Below are positions 43,542 to 51,977 of a DNA stretch of 64,000 nt, one piece after another. The position numbers and the translations under genes are program-made. Origin of the DNA: Caryophanales bacterium (GTDB taxonomy: Bacteria > Bacillota > Bacilli > Bacillales > Amphibacillaceae); NCBI GenBank assembly GCA_029257405.1, contig JARIBO010000048.1, positions 1-64,000 of the forward strand, given 5' to 3'. How positions within the stretch are numbered: the first letter of the stretch is position 1; the number at the start of each line of letters is the position of its first letter. The notes beneath the pieces are model-generated. The model was not told where the DNA came from. It saw nothing but the letters and a program-made list of their open reading frames with translations, and searched no databases.

Positions 43542-43916
43542 ATGCGCTTAATTAAACCATTTTTAATCTTGTTGTTGCTCGTTATTGTTGTAAGTTGTTC
43601 AAATGACTCTACATCAGAAGAGTCAGAAAAAAAAGAAGAATTAGAAGAAGAAACATTAGCAGGTTTCGTCCTTCAAATTGAAGAAAAAAGGTTTTTAATG
43701 ATCGATGATGAAGATAAAGCTCTCTACAATGAATTAAAAGACTTATCAATGGAAAAAATATTACAAATGGAACTTGAAGGACCATTAGTTTATGTAAACT
43801 ATCCAAATGTGGATGAATTAGAAAAAGGCGATGAAGTATTAGTTAAGTATGATGGTGTCATGACATTTTCTATTCCGGGTCAAATTAATGCATCTAAAGT
43901 TACAAAAGTAGAATAA
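43542..43916 (+). CDS. DUF3221-type lipoprotein
   Basis: A 124-residue protein with a lipoprotein signal peptide: basic start MRLIKP, hydrophobic stretch LILLLLVIVV and lipobox ending at C19 (VVSC). After an acidic linker (SEESEKKEELEEE) comes a compact beta domain, FVLQIEEKRFLMI ... LEKGDEVLVKYDGVMTFSIPGQ, which resembles the OB-like DUF3221 family. It is anchored on the outer face of the membrane; the function is unknown. AAAGGGGAAAAG precedes ATG 43542. A longer in-frame reading from 43458 overlaps the preceding gene and is rejected. Confidence 0.8.
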   Translation: MRLIKPFLILLLLVIVVSCSNDSTSEESEKKEELEEETLAGFVLQIEEKRFLMIDDEDKALYNELKDLSMEKILQMELEGPLVYVNYPNVDELEKGDEVLVKYDGVMTFSIPGQINASKVTKVE

Positions 43917-43949
43917 AAAAATGCGCTGATTTTAATCAGCGCATTTTTT
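43915..43949. terminator. bidirectional terminator
   Basis: AAAAAAATGCGCTGAT pairs with ATCAGCGCATTTTTT around TTTA. It serves the lipoprotein gene and the convergent ogt gene. Confidence 0.93.
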
Positions 43950-44454
43950 CATTGTTTTCAATTGCTAGAAGTTGTTTTTTTAAATTAATTCCAGATCTAA
44001 AGCCTGTTAAAGAGCCATCTTTTCCAATTACTCTGTGACAAGGAATAAAGATTAATAATGGATTTGCTCCAATTGCATTTGCTACAGCTCGAACAGCTTC
44101 TGGTCGATTAATTGCTTCAGCAATATCAGTATAACTCGTCGTTTTTCCATAAGGGATTTTTAGTAGTGCATTCCACACCAAAAGTTGGAATTCACTACCG
44201 TTAATCGCAAGTGGTACATTAAAATCTTTTAATTGATTACTTAAATATGCTTCAAGCTGCTTTTTAAAAGGTTCCATAAAAGCATCATTTTTAATTAAAT
44301 TAAATGTCGGCAGACTGCGTTTAGTCCAGCTTGATAATTCGGTTAAGGATTCTTCAGAGCTATCGACATAACATAACCCTCGTTCAGTAGCGGCTAAAAT
44401 AAATGGACGCTCTAAAAGAGTTACTTCTGTGTAAAATAAATTTTTTCCACTCAT
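43936..44454 (-). CDS. ogt: methylated-DNA-protein-cysteine methyltransferase
   Basis: A 172-residue suicide repair enzyme that removes methyl groups from O6-methylguanine. The acceptor cysteine is C139 in IPCHRVIGKDGSLTGFRSGI, and the helix-turn-helix that inserts into the minor groove is around SYTDIAEAINRPEAVRAV. Its length fits Ogt/Dat1. It overlaps the upstream HAD gene by four bases (ATGA), so they share a transcript. Confidence 0.95.
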   Translation of the reverse strand: MSGKNLFYTEVTLLERPFILAATERGLCYVDSSEESLTELSSWTKRSLPTFNLIKNDAFMEPFKKQLEAYLSNQLKDFNVPLAINGSEFQLLVWNALLKIPYGKTTSYTDIAEAINRPEAVRAVANAIGANPLLIFIPCHRVIGKDGSLTGFRSGINLKKQLLAIENNEKMR

Positions 44455-45122
44455 TTTCCCACCTCAATTATTTCCCAATTACGATTAATTGCAATTTTTC
44501 TTAAATCATCATCTGGATTTACTGCTACAGGATTACCAACACGTTCTAATACAGATAAATCAGAAAAACTATCAGCATAAGCGAAACTGTTTTCCCAGTC
44601 TATAACTTTGTCTCTTAGGTATTCATTTATTTTTTTATTTTTCTTAGCGCCTTGAATATGTTCGAGATATTCTGTTTTATTAACCTCTCCATTTAAAATT
44701 GGAATATCTGTTCCAATTACAGTATCAAATGGAAATTCATCTGTAAAATGTGTTAATAAATTTGTATAGGCACCTGAAACAAGCATAGTATGAACATCTT
44801 CTTCATAATGTTTCTTAAAGCGATTAATTGTTAATGGATTAAAATCTTTTCGCATATTTTTGGCAAGACTACCAAAAAAATCATTTAATTCTTTAATAGA
44901 TAATCTATCTAAAGCGTTCATATAAAGTTGCATCGAATAAGCACGCATTCGGTGAGTAGGATAAATTTTCAGCTTGTGACCAATATAAGGAGGTAAAATA
45001 TCTCTAAAAAACTTCTTATATTCCTTTTGATAATCAGGGTGTTCTTTTAAGTGTTGCATTAAGCTATTGAATGTTTCTTTTTCATATAAAGTACCATCAA
45101 AATCAAAAATTGCTACACGCAT
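44451..45122 (-). CDS. HAD-IB family phosphatase
   Basis: A 223-residue HAD hydrolase with motif I FDFDGTLYEKETF, motif II VSGAYTNLL and motif III with the acidic pair in YADSFSDLSVL. The helical cap and the IGTDIPI segment fit subclass IB (SerB-like). Possible substrates include phosphoserine and glycerol phosphates; the sequence does not say. It is the first gene of a two-gene unit with ogt. Confidence 0.87.
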   Translation of the reverse strand: MRVAIFDFDGTLYEKETFNSLMQHLKEHPDYQKEYKKFFRDILPPYIGHKLKIYPTHRMRAYSMQLYMNALDRLSIKELNDFFGSLAKNMRKDFNPLTINRFKKHYEEDVHTMLVSGAYTNLLTHFTDEFPFDTVIGTDIPILNGEVNKTEYLEHIQGAKKNKKINEYLRDKVIDWENSFAYADSFSDLSVLERVGNPVAVNPDDDLRKIAINRNWEIIEVGK

Positions 45123-45206
45123 ACGATCACCATTTTCTTATTAGTATTAACTTAAATAATACACGTCAATTTATATTAAGGCAATCAGATATAGATTTGA
45201 GTGTAA

Positions 45207-45788
45207 TTAATTATTCTTATGTGCAGAAGTAATCAAATGCGGAGCTGTAGAAATGAGTAAAACAAGTAAAACAGAACATGAAATTGCTGCACCAGTAAAG
45301 GTAATGCCGTTAGCAATTAAAGAAAAAATAATCGGTCCTTGTCCTGCCTCAAAAGCATATTCACTAAAGAACACAACGCCGGCAACAAAGTGCCAGAAAT
45401 AACGTGCCGCCGCACCGACAATGACAGCAATAACAATATAAAAAGCAGCTGTTCTCTTATCGTTACTTAATAAATTATTTTTAATTTTATTTGCAAAAAG
45501 CCCTGCAAATCCAACAAAAGAAAATGCAATGAAATATTCAATGAAAGCTTGTAAAGGTGTTAAAATCCATGCATCTCCAAGAGCAATTTGCAAAATACCC
45601 CAAATAAACCCAGAAATAAACCCAGCTCTAACTCCCCATCTAAAAGCAATAATAAATATTGGAATCATTGCAAAAGAAATCGACATCGATGGATGTGGTT
45701 TAATTGAAGGTAACAAATCAAGTAACATCGCAAGAGCGGCAAAAATAGCAATTTCCAGTAATGTTTGTAACTTAAACCTTTTTTTCAT
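45207..45788 (-). CDS. thiT: ThiT, thiamine-specific S component of an ECF transporter
   Basis: A 193-residue membrane protein with six helices: LLEIAIFAALAMLLDLLPSI first, the conserved HPSMSISFAMIPIFIIAFRWGVRAG region, and ARYFWHFVAGVVFFSEYA, with the aromatic thiamine-binding residues. ThiT binds thiamine and works with the shared EcfAA'T module. The open frame reaches 45818, but AAGGAGG seven to nine bases before ATG 45788 sets the start. A TPP riboswitch upstream confirms the assignment. Confidence 0.94.
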   Translation of the reverse strand: MKKRFKLQTLLEIAIFAALAMLLDLLPSIKPHPSMSISFAMIPIFIIAFRWGVRAGFISGFIWGILQIALGDAWILTPLQAFIEYFIAFSFVGFAGLFANKIKNNLLSNDKRTAAFYIVIAVIVGAAARYFWHFVAGVVFFSEYAFEAGQGPIIFSLIANGITFTGAAISCSVLLVLLISTAPHLITSAHKNN

Positions 45789-45796
45789 AAAAAAAT

Positions 45797-45828
45797 CCTC
45801 CTTAAGTGTGTAACACACAAGTAGGAGG
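45797..45828 (-). promoter_or_regulatory. ribosome-site-sequestering hairpin of thiT
   Basis: On the minus strand CCTCCT (plus 45823-45828) can pair with the thiT ribosome site AGGAGG (45797-45802), joined by an inner 5-bp stem GTGTG/CACAC with loop TTA. T7 follows the stem, so the same hairpin might also terminate transcription. It lies between the TPP aptamer and the start codon. Confidence 0.7.
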
Positions 45829-45863
45829 TAGAGTAAATAAAAGTAGGTAAAACTACCCGTTAT

Positions 45864-45952
45864 TTACCACATCCCTACGTTAGTATTAACTAAACAGGTT
45901 CAAAGGGTCAGAATAGATTCTATCTCAGCGATATACGCTCCCCTTGTGGTTA
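45864..45952 (-). promoter_or_regulatory. TPP riboswitch of thiT
   Basis: The minus strand shows ACAAGGGGAGC, CGCTGAGATAG, CCCTTTGAACCTG and ACTAACGTAGGGATGTGG, the conserved THI-box blocks, closed by a GTGGT/ACCAC P1 stem. TPP should lower thiT expression. Confidence 0.93.
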
Positions 45953-46000
45953 CGATTCTTAATTTTAGAGTAACAGAAATTATAAAACATGCAAAGAGAT

Positions 46001-46897
46001 TTAATAAAGTTTATTCATAAAATCAATCAGAAGTTGTGTATTCGTGTTCATATATCCTGAATCGTGCCAAATAGCGGTAATGGAACTTTCCAGGTTAACT
46101 TCTTTTAAATCGAGTACTTTAATAAAGGGTGATTTAACAAGTTCAATCATATCGTTGGGAATTAAGGTAACACCTAAATTATGAGAAATTAAGTTAGAAA
46201 CAGTTAATAATTCAGATCCAGAACAAATTGTTTTTGGAGAGAATCCTGCTTGTGCACATGCTTCTTCAAGTAAATAATATAAAGATGTTGAAGTATCTTT
46301 ATTATAATGTAGAAAAAAATCGTCTGCTAACTCGCTTAAATCAATTGAATCTAAGTGAGCTAAACGGTGTTTAGAAGAAACAATTGCTTTTACTTCTGAG
46401 CGACTAAATTCAGTTTGTGAAAGCTCGCTTGAAAATAAATTTGGTGTATGTTTAGATGACCGAATAAAGCCTAAATGACTCGTATGATTTTTGATTAGTT
46501 TGACGACTTCATTTGAAGTTGTTTCTGTAATTTCGAACTCTATTTCAGGATGAGCTTGATGCAGGTTTTCTAAAAACTCAGGCAAAAAAAGACTCGCAGC
46601 TGAGGGAATTGAAGCAATTTTAATTAAAGAAGGAAAACTAGCACCTTCAGTAATTTGATCCATCGTGCCTTTAATTTCATTTAAAGATGGAAGTGTTTTA
46701 TTGTATAAAAATTTACCTTCTTCTGTAAGTGTTACATTTCGAGTAGTCCGGTTGAGTAATTTTACGCCGAGTTGAGTTTCAAGAAGATGAATTTGCTGAC
46801 TGATTCCTGGTTGAGAAACAAACAAGTTTTTTGATGCTTTTGTAAAACTTAGTGTTTCTGCTACTTCAATAAAATAACGTAAAGAATTATAATTCAT
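46001..46897 (-). CDS. LysR-family transcriptional regulator
   Basis: A 298-residue regulator with an N-terminal helix-turn-helix (about residues 18-37: FTKASKNLFVSQPGISQQI) and a C-terminal effector domain. The frame is open 17 codons further, but GAGGTTG fits ATG 46897, which gives the standard MNYNSLRYFIEVAETLSF start. It is divergent from the Na+/H+ antiporter gene at 47054 and is its likely regulator. The gap holds an imperfect dyad, CTTTCCCGCTTTAGCG and its partner to 47010. Confidence 0.87.
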   Translation of the reverse strand: MNYNSLRYFIEVAETLSFTKASKNLFVSQPGISQQIHLLETQLGVKLLNRTTRNVTLTEEGKFLYNKTLPSLNEIKGTMDQITEGASFPSLIKIASIPSAASLFLPEFLENLHQAHPEIEFEITETTSNEVVKLIKNHTSHLGFIRSSKHTPNLFSSELSQTEFSRSEVKAIVSSKHRLAHLDSIDLSELADDFFLHYNKDTSTSLYYLLEEACAQAGFSPKTICSGSELLTVSNLISHNLGVTLIPNDMIELVKSPFIKVLDLKEVNLESSITAIWHDSGYMNTNTQLLIDFMNKLY

Positions 46898-47053
46898 TAT
46901 TATCAACCTCATTATTTTAAAAATACATATGTTACTATCATACAACAATACTTATAAAAATAGTTAATAAAAACAGTAAATATTTGTCTTTCCCGCTTTA
47001 GCGTGGTAAAGTAGTTTATGTGATGAATTTAATTATAAAAGGATGGGTTTATT

Positions 47054-48376
47054 TTGTTTAACGCAGTTGTTATTAGTGTACTTGTCATGGTTATCTTAAG
47101 TTTGCTTAGAATTAATGTTATTTTTGCTTTGCTGATGGCAGCATTAACAGCGGGGATTATGTCGGGTATGAGTTTTAGTGAATCAACAAAAATACTAATA
47201 GACGGGATGGCAAATCAATCTGGAACGGCTCTTAGTTATGTTTTGTTAGGTATTTTTGCAGTGATGATTGGTATGTCAGGTATAACAACGATTTTGGTAA
47301 ACAAAATGTTAACTCTTTTTTCAGGAAAAAGAACAATTCTTGTTTTATCAATTGCTGGAATTGCAATTTTTTCACAAAACTTAATTCCAGTTCATATAGC
47401 ATTTATTCCAATTTTAATTCCACCTTTATTAGGTTTATTCGATAAATTACAAATTGATCGCCGCGCTGTTGCCGCAGCTCTGACATTTGGTTTAAAATTC
47501 CCTTATATTACCATACCTGTTGGATTTGGTCTTATATTCCAAGGAATTATTAAAGATGAAATGATCGACAATGGAATGCAAATAACGTCTAATGAAGTAA
47601 CTCAAGCAATGATATTCCCGGGGACGGCAATGATTATTGGTTTACTTGTCGCTGTACTAATTACATATCGTAAAAAACGCATAGCAAAATCAGTTGTCGA
47701 TTATCAAACGCAAGATATAGATATGGCAGATAGTATTGCTGAGAAAAAAGAAGTAGTTTTTAATTATATGCATTTCTTTACGATTATCGCAATTATTGCA
47801 GCATTAGCAGTGCAATTGATAACTAAATCGCTTGTTTTAGGAGCGCTTGCTGGTATCATTATTATGTTTGCAACAAGAGTGGTTAAATTTTATCAAGGAG
47901 ACAAAGTAGTTAACGAAGGTATCGGTATGATGGGGATGATTGCATTTGTCATGTTAATTGCCTCAGGTTACGCGAAAGTACTTACCGAGTCAGGTGCAGT
48001 TAATGAACTTGTAGAAATGACATTGAACTTTACAGGAGACTCTAAATTTATTATTGCAGTGCTACTTTTAGGAGTAGGTCTAGTGATAACTATGGGAATA
48101 GGTACATCGTTTGGTACAATTCCTATTTTAGCAGCCCTATATATTCCAGTACTAACAGCAGCAGGGATGTCTCCTTTAGCTAGTGCAGCTTTAATAGGTA
48201 CTGCAGCTGCTTTAGGTGACGCAGGAAGCCCAGCATCAGATTCAACACTTGGTCCAACAGCGGGTCTTAATTACGACGGAAAGCACCACCATATTTGGGA
48301 TACATGTGTACCTACGTTTTTACACTATAATATACCTTTATTTATTATTGGAGTTATTGCAGCAATGGTTTTATAA
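47054..48376 (+). CDS. Na+/H+ antiporter-family protein (YuiF-like)
   Basis: A 440-residue membrane protein with about 12 helices. LSYVLLGIFAVMIGMSGITTIL, LIPVHIAFIPILIPPLL and GDAGSPASDSTLGPTAGLNYDGKHHHIWDTCVPTF are typical of the NhaC-related YuiF group. It may exchange Na+ for H+, or carry an organic acid; YuiF-type members are poorly characterised. The start is TTG 47054, behind AAAGGATGGG. It is divergent from a LysR gene. Confidence 0.82.
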   Translation: MFNAVVISVLVMVILSLLRINVIFALLMAALTAGIMSGMSFSESTKILIDGMANQSGTALSYVLLGIFAVMIGMSGITTILVNKMLTLFSGKRTILVLSIAGIAIFSQNLIPVHIAFIPILIPPLLGLFDKLQIDRRAVAAALTFGLKFPYITIPVGFGLIFQGIIKDEMIDNGMQITSNEVTQAMIFPGTAMIIGLLVAVLITYRKKRIAKSVVDYQTQDIDMADSIAEKKEVVFNYMHFFTIIAIIAALAVQLITKSLVLGALAGIIIMFATRVVKFYQGDKVVNEGIGMMGMIAFVMLIASGYAKVLTESGAVNELVEMTLNFTGDSKFIIAVLLLGVGLVITMGIGTSFGTIPILAALYIPVLTAAGMSPLASAALIGTAAALGDAGSPASDSTLGPTAGLNYDGKHHHIWDTCVPTFLHYNIPLFIIGVIAAMVL

Positions 48377-48386
48377 AATACTTCAT

Positions 48387-48422
48387 ACCGCTTATTCTAC
48401 TGTAGAATGAGCGGTTTTTTTT
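48387..48422. terminator. bidirectional terminator
   Basis: ACCGCTTATTCTAC pairs with GTAGAATGAGCGGT and is followed by T8. The last codons of the convergent DMT gene are encoded within it. Confidence 0.9.
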
Positions 48423-49282
48423 ATGTTTTTTTGAGGCATCCAATTAGCAAAGAAAATTCCTATAAAAATAAATCCACCACCTAGCATAACGTACCAATGA
48501 ATCGTTTCATTGAGCAAGAGGGCACCAGATAAAACGCCGAAGAAGGGTGCCAGAAATAAAAAAGCACTTGTTTTACCAGGGTCACCAGTTTGGAGAAGGT
48601 AAAACCAGATGGCAAATTGTATGACAGAAGCCATAATAGCAAGCCATAAAAGAATAGTGATCGAACTTAGATTAGGTATAAAAAACACAGTTTCCAAAAA
48701 GAAACTACTGATAAATAAAATGAGCCCACCAAACAACATTTGATAGGCAGTGAGTACCCATACGTCGATTTTCATTCCCCATGTTTTAATTAATAAAGTT
48801 CCAATTGCCCAAGAAATTGCAGAACCAAAACCAAGTATTGTACCAGTTTTAATTGATAAATGGGCTCCAAAAGTAATAAATACGCCGATAAAACCTATAC
48901 TAACGCCAAACCATTGTAATTTACGGTAGTGATGTTTTAAAAATATCGTCCCGAAAATAACAACAAGCAGTGGATTCATAAAGGTGAGAATAGACGATTC
49001 ACCAGCAGTAATCGTTTTTAAGCTAACAAAAATACATCCCATTACACCTGCTGTTTGGAAAGCTCCAATCATGAAAATTTTTCCCCAACTTCTGAAATCT
49101 TTTGGATGAGGTCGTTTTAATAGGTAAACAATTATCCCCATAAACACTCCAGCAATTGTAAATCTTAAGGCAACAAGCATAATTGGTGATGCATAGTCGA
49201 GTCCTATTTTACCAATAGCAAAAGCCGATCCCATAAGTGATGTAGTTAAGATAACTAAAAAACTATAAGTAAATTTATTCAT
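48392..49282 (-). CDS. EamA/DMT-superfamily permease
   Basis: A 296-residue exporter with ten membrane helices in two EamA repeats (about residues 8-135 and 145-280). LMGSAFAIGKIGLDYASPIMLVALRFTIAG in the first repeat and SAFLFLAPFFGVLSGALLLNE in the second are typical. Relatives export amino acids or metabolites; substrate unknown. AGGTGGTG precedes ATG 49282; a GTG at 49297 overlaps that site and is rejected. Its C-terminal residues are encoded in the shared terminator. Confidence 0.85.
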   Translation of the reverse strand: MNKFTYSFLVILTTSLMGSAFAIGKIGLDYASPIMLVALRFTIAGVFMGIIVYLLKRPHPKDFRSWGKIFMIGAFQTAGVMGCIFVSLKTITAGESSILTFMNPLLVVIFGTIFLKHHYRKLQWFGVSIGFIGVFITFGAHLSIKTGTILGFGSAISWAIGTLLIKTWGMKIDVWVLTAYQMLFGGLILFISSFFLETVFFIPNLSSITILLWLAIMASVIQFAIWFYLLQTGDPGKTSAFLFLAPFFGVLSGALLLNETIHWYVMLGGGFIFIGIFFANWMPQKNIKKTAHSTVE

Positions 49283-49359
49283 AAAAAATTTCACCACCTA
49301 AAAGTATACGCTTACAAACAAGTGAAATTACTATAACAAATATAGGTAAACAAAGATAT

Positions 49360-49391
49360 AAAAAACTAGATTAAGATTAATCTAGTTTTTT
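49360..49391. terminator. terminator after the SMR pair
   Basis: AAAAAACTAGATTA pairs with TAATCTAGTTTTTT around AGAT. It ends the minus-strand SMR operon. Confidence 0.9.
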
Positions 49392-49704
49392 AAGAAACAG
49401 CTTTGAGTCCAGTGACTCCAGCAATTATTGCGACTAGGCTTAGGATTCTGAAAATGTTTTTTGATTCTCCAAAAAGTACCATGTTCATAATCACAGCTCC
49501 AGCTGTGCCAAAACCAATAAATACAGCGTATGCGATACTGACTGTTAAATAATTAAATGAAAAATATAAAAAAGCAAATGAAGCTGAAAGCCCTCCGTAA
49601 TAAACAAACCAAGTAAGTAAGTTTCGTTGTCTATTATATAAATTGAGCCCATAAACGCCAACTAACTCAGATATAGTAGCTAAAAAAATTAGTAACCAAC
49701 CCAT
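49390..49704 (-). CDS. SMR-family efflux subunit
   Basis: A 104-residue protein with four membrane helices, of the small multidrug resistance family. The membrane-embedded glutamate E13 (ATISELVGVYGLN) is the proton/substrate site; GFGTAGAVIMNMVLFGES is the conserved helix-3 to -4 region. With the 113-residue partner immediately upstream (1-bp overlap) it forms a typical two-gene heteromeric SMR pump (as in EbrAB, YkkCD or YvdRS). The substrate could be cationic compounds or guanidinium-like molecules. Confidence 0.87.
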   Translation of the reverse strand: MGWLLIFLATISELVGVYGLNLYNRQRNLLTWFVYYGGLSASFAFLYFSFNYLTVSIAYAVFIGFGTAGAVIMNMVLFGESKNIFRILSLVAIIAGVTGLKAVS

Positions 49705-50045
49705 TATTTAGCCACCGTCTTTTCTTTTGGTTTATAATCAGATAAATTAAGCCCAATAACCCCAATTAAAACAATGGCAATAAAAAATAATTTATCTGGT
49801 GTAATTTCAACGTTGAATAAATAAGCGTCCATTAATACTGTGCCAATTGTTCCTGCAGCTGCAAAAATAGCATAGACTGTACCTGTAGGCAATCCTTGAC
49901 AAGCTTTAGCTAAAAATTGTAAATCAAAATAAATAAATGTAAGTATAAAAATCCAATGCCACCATTCACTCGCAACATTAAACCCATAAAGCCAAATAAG
50001 TTCAAACAAACTTGTTAAAAAAACGTAAAACCATGCTTTATTCAT
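49704..50045 (-). CDS. SMR-family efflux subunit, partner
   Basis: A 113-residue four-helix SMR protein with E15 (SLFELIWLYGFN), GLPTGTVYAIFAAAGTIGTVLMDAY and a lysine-rich C-terminus (DYKPKEKTVAK). It overlaps its partner by one base and is the first gene of the pair. AAGGAGT precedes ATG 50045. No ykkC guanidine riboswitch is visible upstream, but there is a promoter with a dyad. Confidence 0.87.
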   Translation of the reverse strand: MNKAWFYVFLTSLFELIWLYGFNVASEWWHWIFILTFIYFDLQFLAKACQGLPTGTVYAIFAAAGTIGTVLMDAYLFNVEITPDKLFFIAIVLIGVIGLNLSDYKPKEKTVAK

Positions 50046-50062
50046 AAGTAACTCCTTAATAT

Positions 50063-50080
50063 AATCAATAATAATTGATT
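50063..50080. repeat. 18-bp dyad in the SMR operon leader, candidate operator
   Basis: AATCAA-TAATAA-TTGATT has perfect 6-bp arms and lies about 20 bp downstream of the SMR promoter -10 box, between it and the ribosome site. A repressor site is plausible; the protein is unknown. Confidence 0.45.
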
Positions 50081-50099
50081 AATTTTCATTGACTAACCT

Positions 50100-50128
50100 A
50101 TATTAGCTATTTAAATTTACCGTGTCAA
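50100..50128 (-). promoter_or_regulatory. promoter of the SMR pair
   Basis: On the minus strand a perfect TTGACA (plus 50123-50128) and TAATAT (50100-50105) are spaced by 17 bp. Confidence 0.6.
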
Positions 50129-50285
50129 TAAAATTACTTTAAAATGACCATCAAAATATAATTTTGTACATATAGATGTAATTTATTGAAAGAATCTGTG
50201 TTTATAGCTACTATTGAGTAGGTATGTTAACTCATGATTTATTTAATTTAAGCATATGTCAATATTAGAATGTATAACTTTACCG

Positions 50286-50294
50286 TGGTACAAT
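50286..50294 (+). promoter_or_regulatory. extended -10 promoter of ctaB
   Basis: TGGTACAAT fits an extended -10 element (TGn plus TACAAT), 36 bp before the ctaB start. The -35 region is weak. Confidence 0.45.
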
Positions 50295-50329
50295 GAAGTG
50301 TGATTATTAAAGAGATAGATTAGAAAGAG

Positions 50330-51241
50330 ATGTGGTTGAGATTGGAATTAAATAAACAAAATACTTTATCATATAAAGAATTTTTCATAGACTTTAAAAG
50401 GCTTGTTAAAGGGATAGTATTGTTAGCAAATGTTTCACCAGTAATTGTTGGATTTTGGCTTGCGATACACTTTAGCGGAGCAGATTTTATTATGCACTGG
50501 GAAACATTTTTAATTGTAACGATTGGGAGTATGTTTGTCATTGCTGGAGCTTTGATGTTAAATAATTGGTATGAAGTTGATCTAGATAAAGAAATGATTC
50601 GAACTCAATATAGACCAACTGTAACAGGTCACTTTTCTTTAAAAATGGTTTTGTGGTTAGGGATTAGTTTTTCAATTATTGGATTAATAATTATTTCAAT
50701 GACGACATGGGAAGCTGCGCTTTATGCATTCTTAGGTTGGTTTACTTATGTTGTTTTATATACATTTTGGTCAAAGAGAAAATATACATTAAACACTATA
50801 ATTGGGAGTGTTTCAGGTGCATTTACACCACTCATTGGGTGGGCTGCTATTACATCAGCTAACCACATTGTTCCAATCGTATTATTTGTGATTTTATTCT
50901 TATGGCAAATACCTCATACATTTGCAATTGCAATGAGACGTTATGATGAATATAAAGCTGCAGGCGTACCAATGTTGCCTGTTGTTTATGGTATGGAAAT
51001 GACAAAACGTCAATCATTTGTTTATGTTTTATTATTATTCCCGTTACCATTCTTTTTAGGAACGTTAGGTACATCATTTTTAATTATTGCAACAATAATG
51101 AATGTGATCTGGATTGTAATTTCTATAAAGGGTTTCTTCATGAAAGACAATATCAAGTGGGCTAATCAAATGTTTTATTATTCGCTTACTTATTTAACCA
51201 TTGTTTTTGGTGGTATGATTATCGTTACACTATGGTCGTAA
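50330..51241 (+). CDS. ctaB: protohaem IX farnesyltransferase (haem O synthase)
   Basis: About 300 residues and nine membrane helices. The prenyltransferase motif is NNWYEVDLDKEMIRTQYRP (the N-x3-D-x2-D block), with YTFWSKRKYTLNTIIGSVSGAFTPLIGW and the second acidic-region RRYDEYKAAGVPMLPVVYG. It attaches a farnesyl group to haem B to make haem O, needed by the o/a-type oxidase at 1083-3446. The ATG 50330 has a poor ribosome site; TTG codons at 50336 and 50342 are alternatives. Confidence 0.92.
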   Translation: MWLRLELNKQNTLSYKEFFIDFKRLVKGIVLLANVSPVIVGFWLAIHFSGADFIMHWETFLIVTIGSMFVIAGALMLNNWYEVDLDKEMIRTQYRPTVTGHFSLKMVLWLGISFSIIGLIIISMTTWEAALYAFLGWFTYVVLYTFWSKRKYTLNTIIGSVSGAFTPLIGWAAITSANHIVPIVLFVILFLWQIPHTFAIAMRRYDEYKAAGVPMLPVVYGMEMTKRQSFVYVLLLFPLPFFLGTLGTSFLIIATIMNVIWIVISIKGFFMKDNIKWANQMFYYSLTYLTIVFGGMIIVTLWS

Positions 51242-51257
51242 ATACGGAGGGGAAAAA

Positions 51258-51938
51258 ATGAATCTCATATATGAAGGAAAGACTAAAGATGTATATCGTC
51301 TAGAAGATAGTACAATCAAACTAAAATTTAAAGATGATGTTACTGGAGAAGACGGTGTTTTTGATCCAGGTGCAAACACTGTAGGATTAACGTTAGCAGG
51401 AGCAGGTAAGTCAGGGTTAAAGGTGTCAAAATATTTTTTTGAAAAATTAAAAGACGCTCACATTCCTACTCATTATCTAAGTGCTGATTTAGAAGATTGT
51501 TCAATGCATGTTAAAGATGCAAAAATGTTTGGAAATGGTTTAGAAGTGATTTGTCGATATAAAGCAGTTGGTAGTTTTTATCGTAGATATGGTCAATATT
51601 GTAAAGAAGGACAAGCGTTAGAAGAATTCATTGAAGTAACTTTAAAAGACGATAAAAGAAATGACCCGCCAATTTCAAAAGATGCGCTTGTCATGTTAAA
51701 TATTTTGACCGCATCAGAATATGAAGCAATGAAAGAGCTAACAAAGAAAGTATCGCAAATCGTAAAAGCAGAGTTAAATAAAAAGAACCTTGAGCTTTAC
51801 GATATCAAATTAGAGTTTGGTAAAAATGAACAAAATGAAATTATGTTAATCGATGAAGTATCTGGTGGTAATATGCGCGTGTATAAAGAAGATGAATATA
51901 TAGAACCACTTAAGCTTGAATCGCTCCTTTTTGATTAA
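51258..51938 (+). CDS. SAICAR synthase-like protein (PurC family)
   Basis: A 226-residue protein of the SAICAR-synthetase fold, which normally joins CAIR and aspartate in purine synthesis. YEGKTKDVYRLED, FKDDVTGEDGVFDPGANTVG, EVICRYKAVGSFYRRYG and KDDKRNDPPIS are visible. It differs from canonical PurC, whose first half reads YEGKAKxxY...FKDxxTAFNG, and matches a separate PurC-like group in Firmicutes, as I recall it. No other pur gene is nearby; it follows ctaB by 16 bp. It could be a paralogue with another acid or acceptor. Confidence 0.75.
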   Translation: MNLIYEGKTKDVYRLEDSTIKLKFKDDVTGEDGVFDPGANTVGLTLAGAGKSGLKVSKYFFEKLKDAHIPTHYLSADLEDCSMHVKDAKMFGNGLEVICRYKAVGSFYRRYGQYCKEGQALEEFIEVTLKDDKRNDPPISKDALVMLNILTASEYEAMKELTKKVSQIVKAELNKKNLELYDIKLEFGKNEQNEIMLIDEVSGGNMRVYKEDEYIEPLKLESLLFD

Positions 51939-51948
51939 GAGAAACCGC

Positions 51949-51977
51949 TTGCACAATTTTAAAAAAGAAGGTATAAT
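51949..51977 (+). promoter_or_regulatory. promoter of the succinate CoA-transferase gene
   Basis: TTGCAC (51949-51954) and a perfect TATAAT (51972-51977) are spaced by 17 bp. The implied leader is about 165 nt long and contains CTTGAAA (about 52029) and TTTTCAAG (about 52061), which could pair. Confidence 0.65.
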
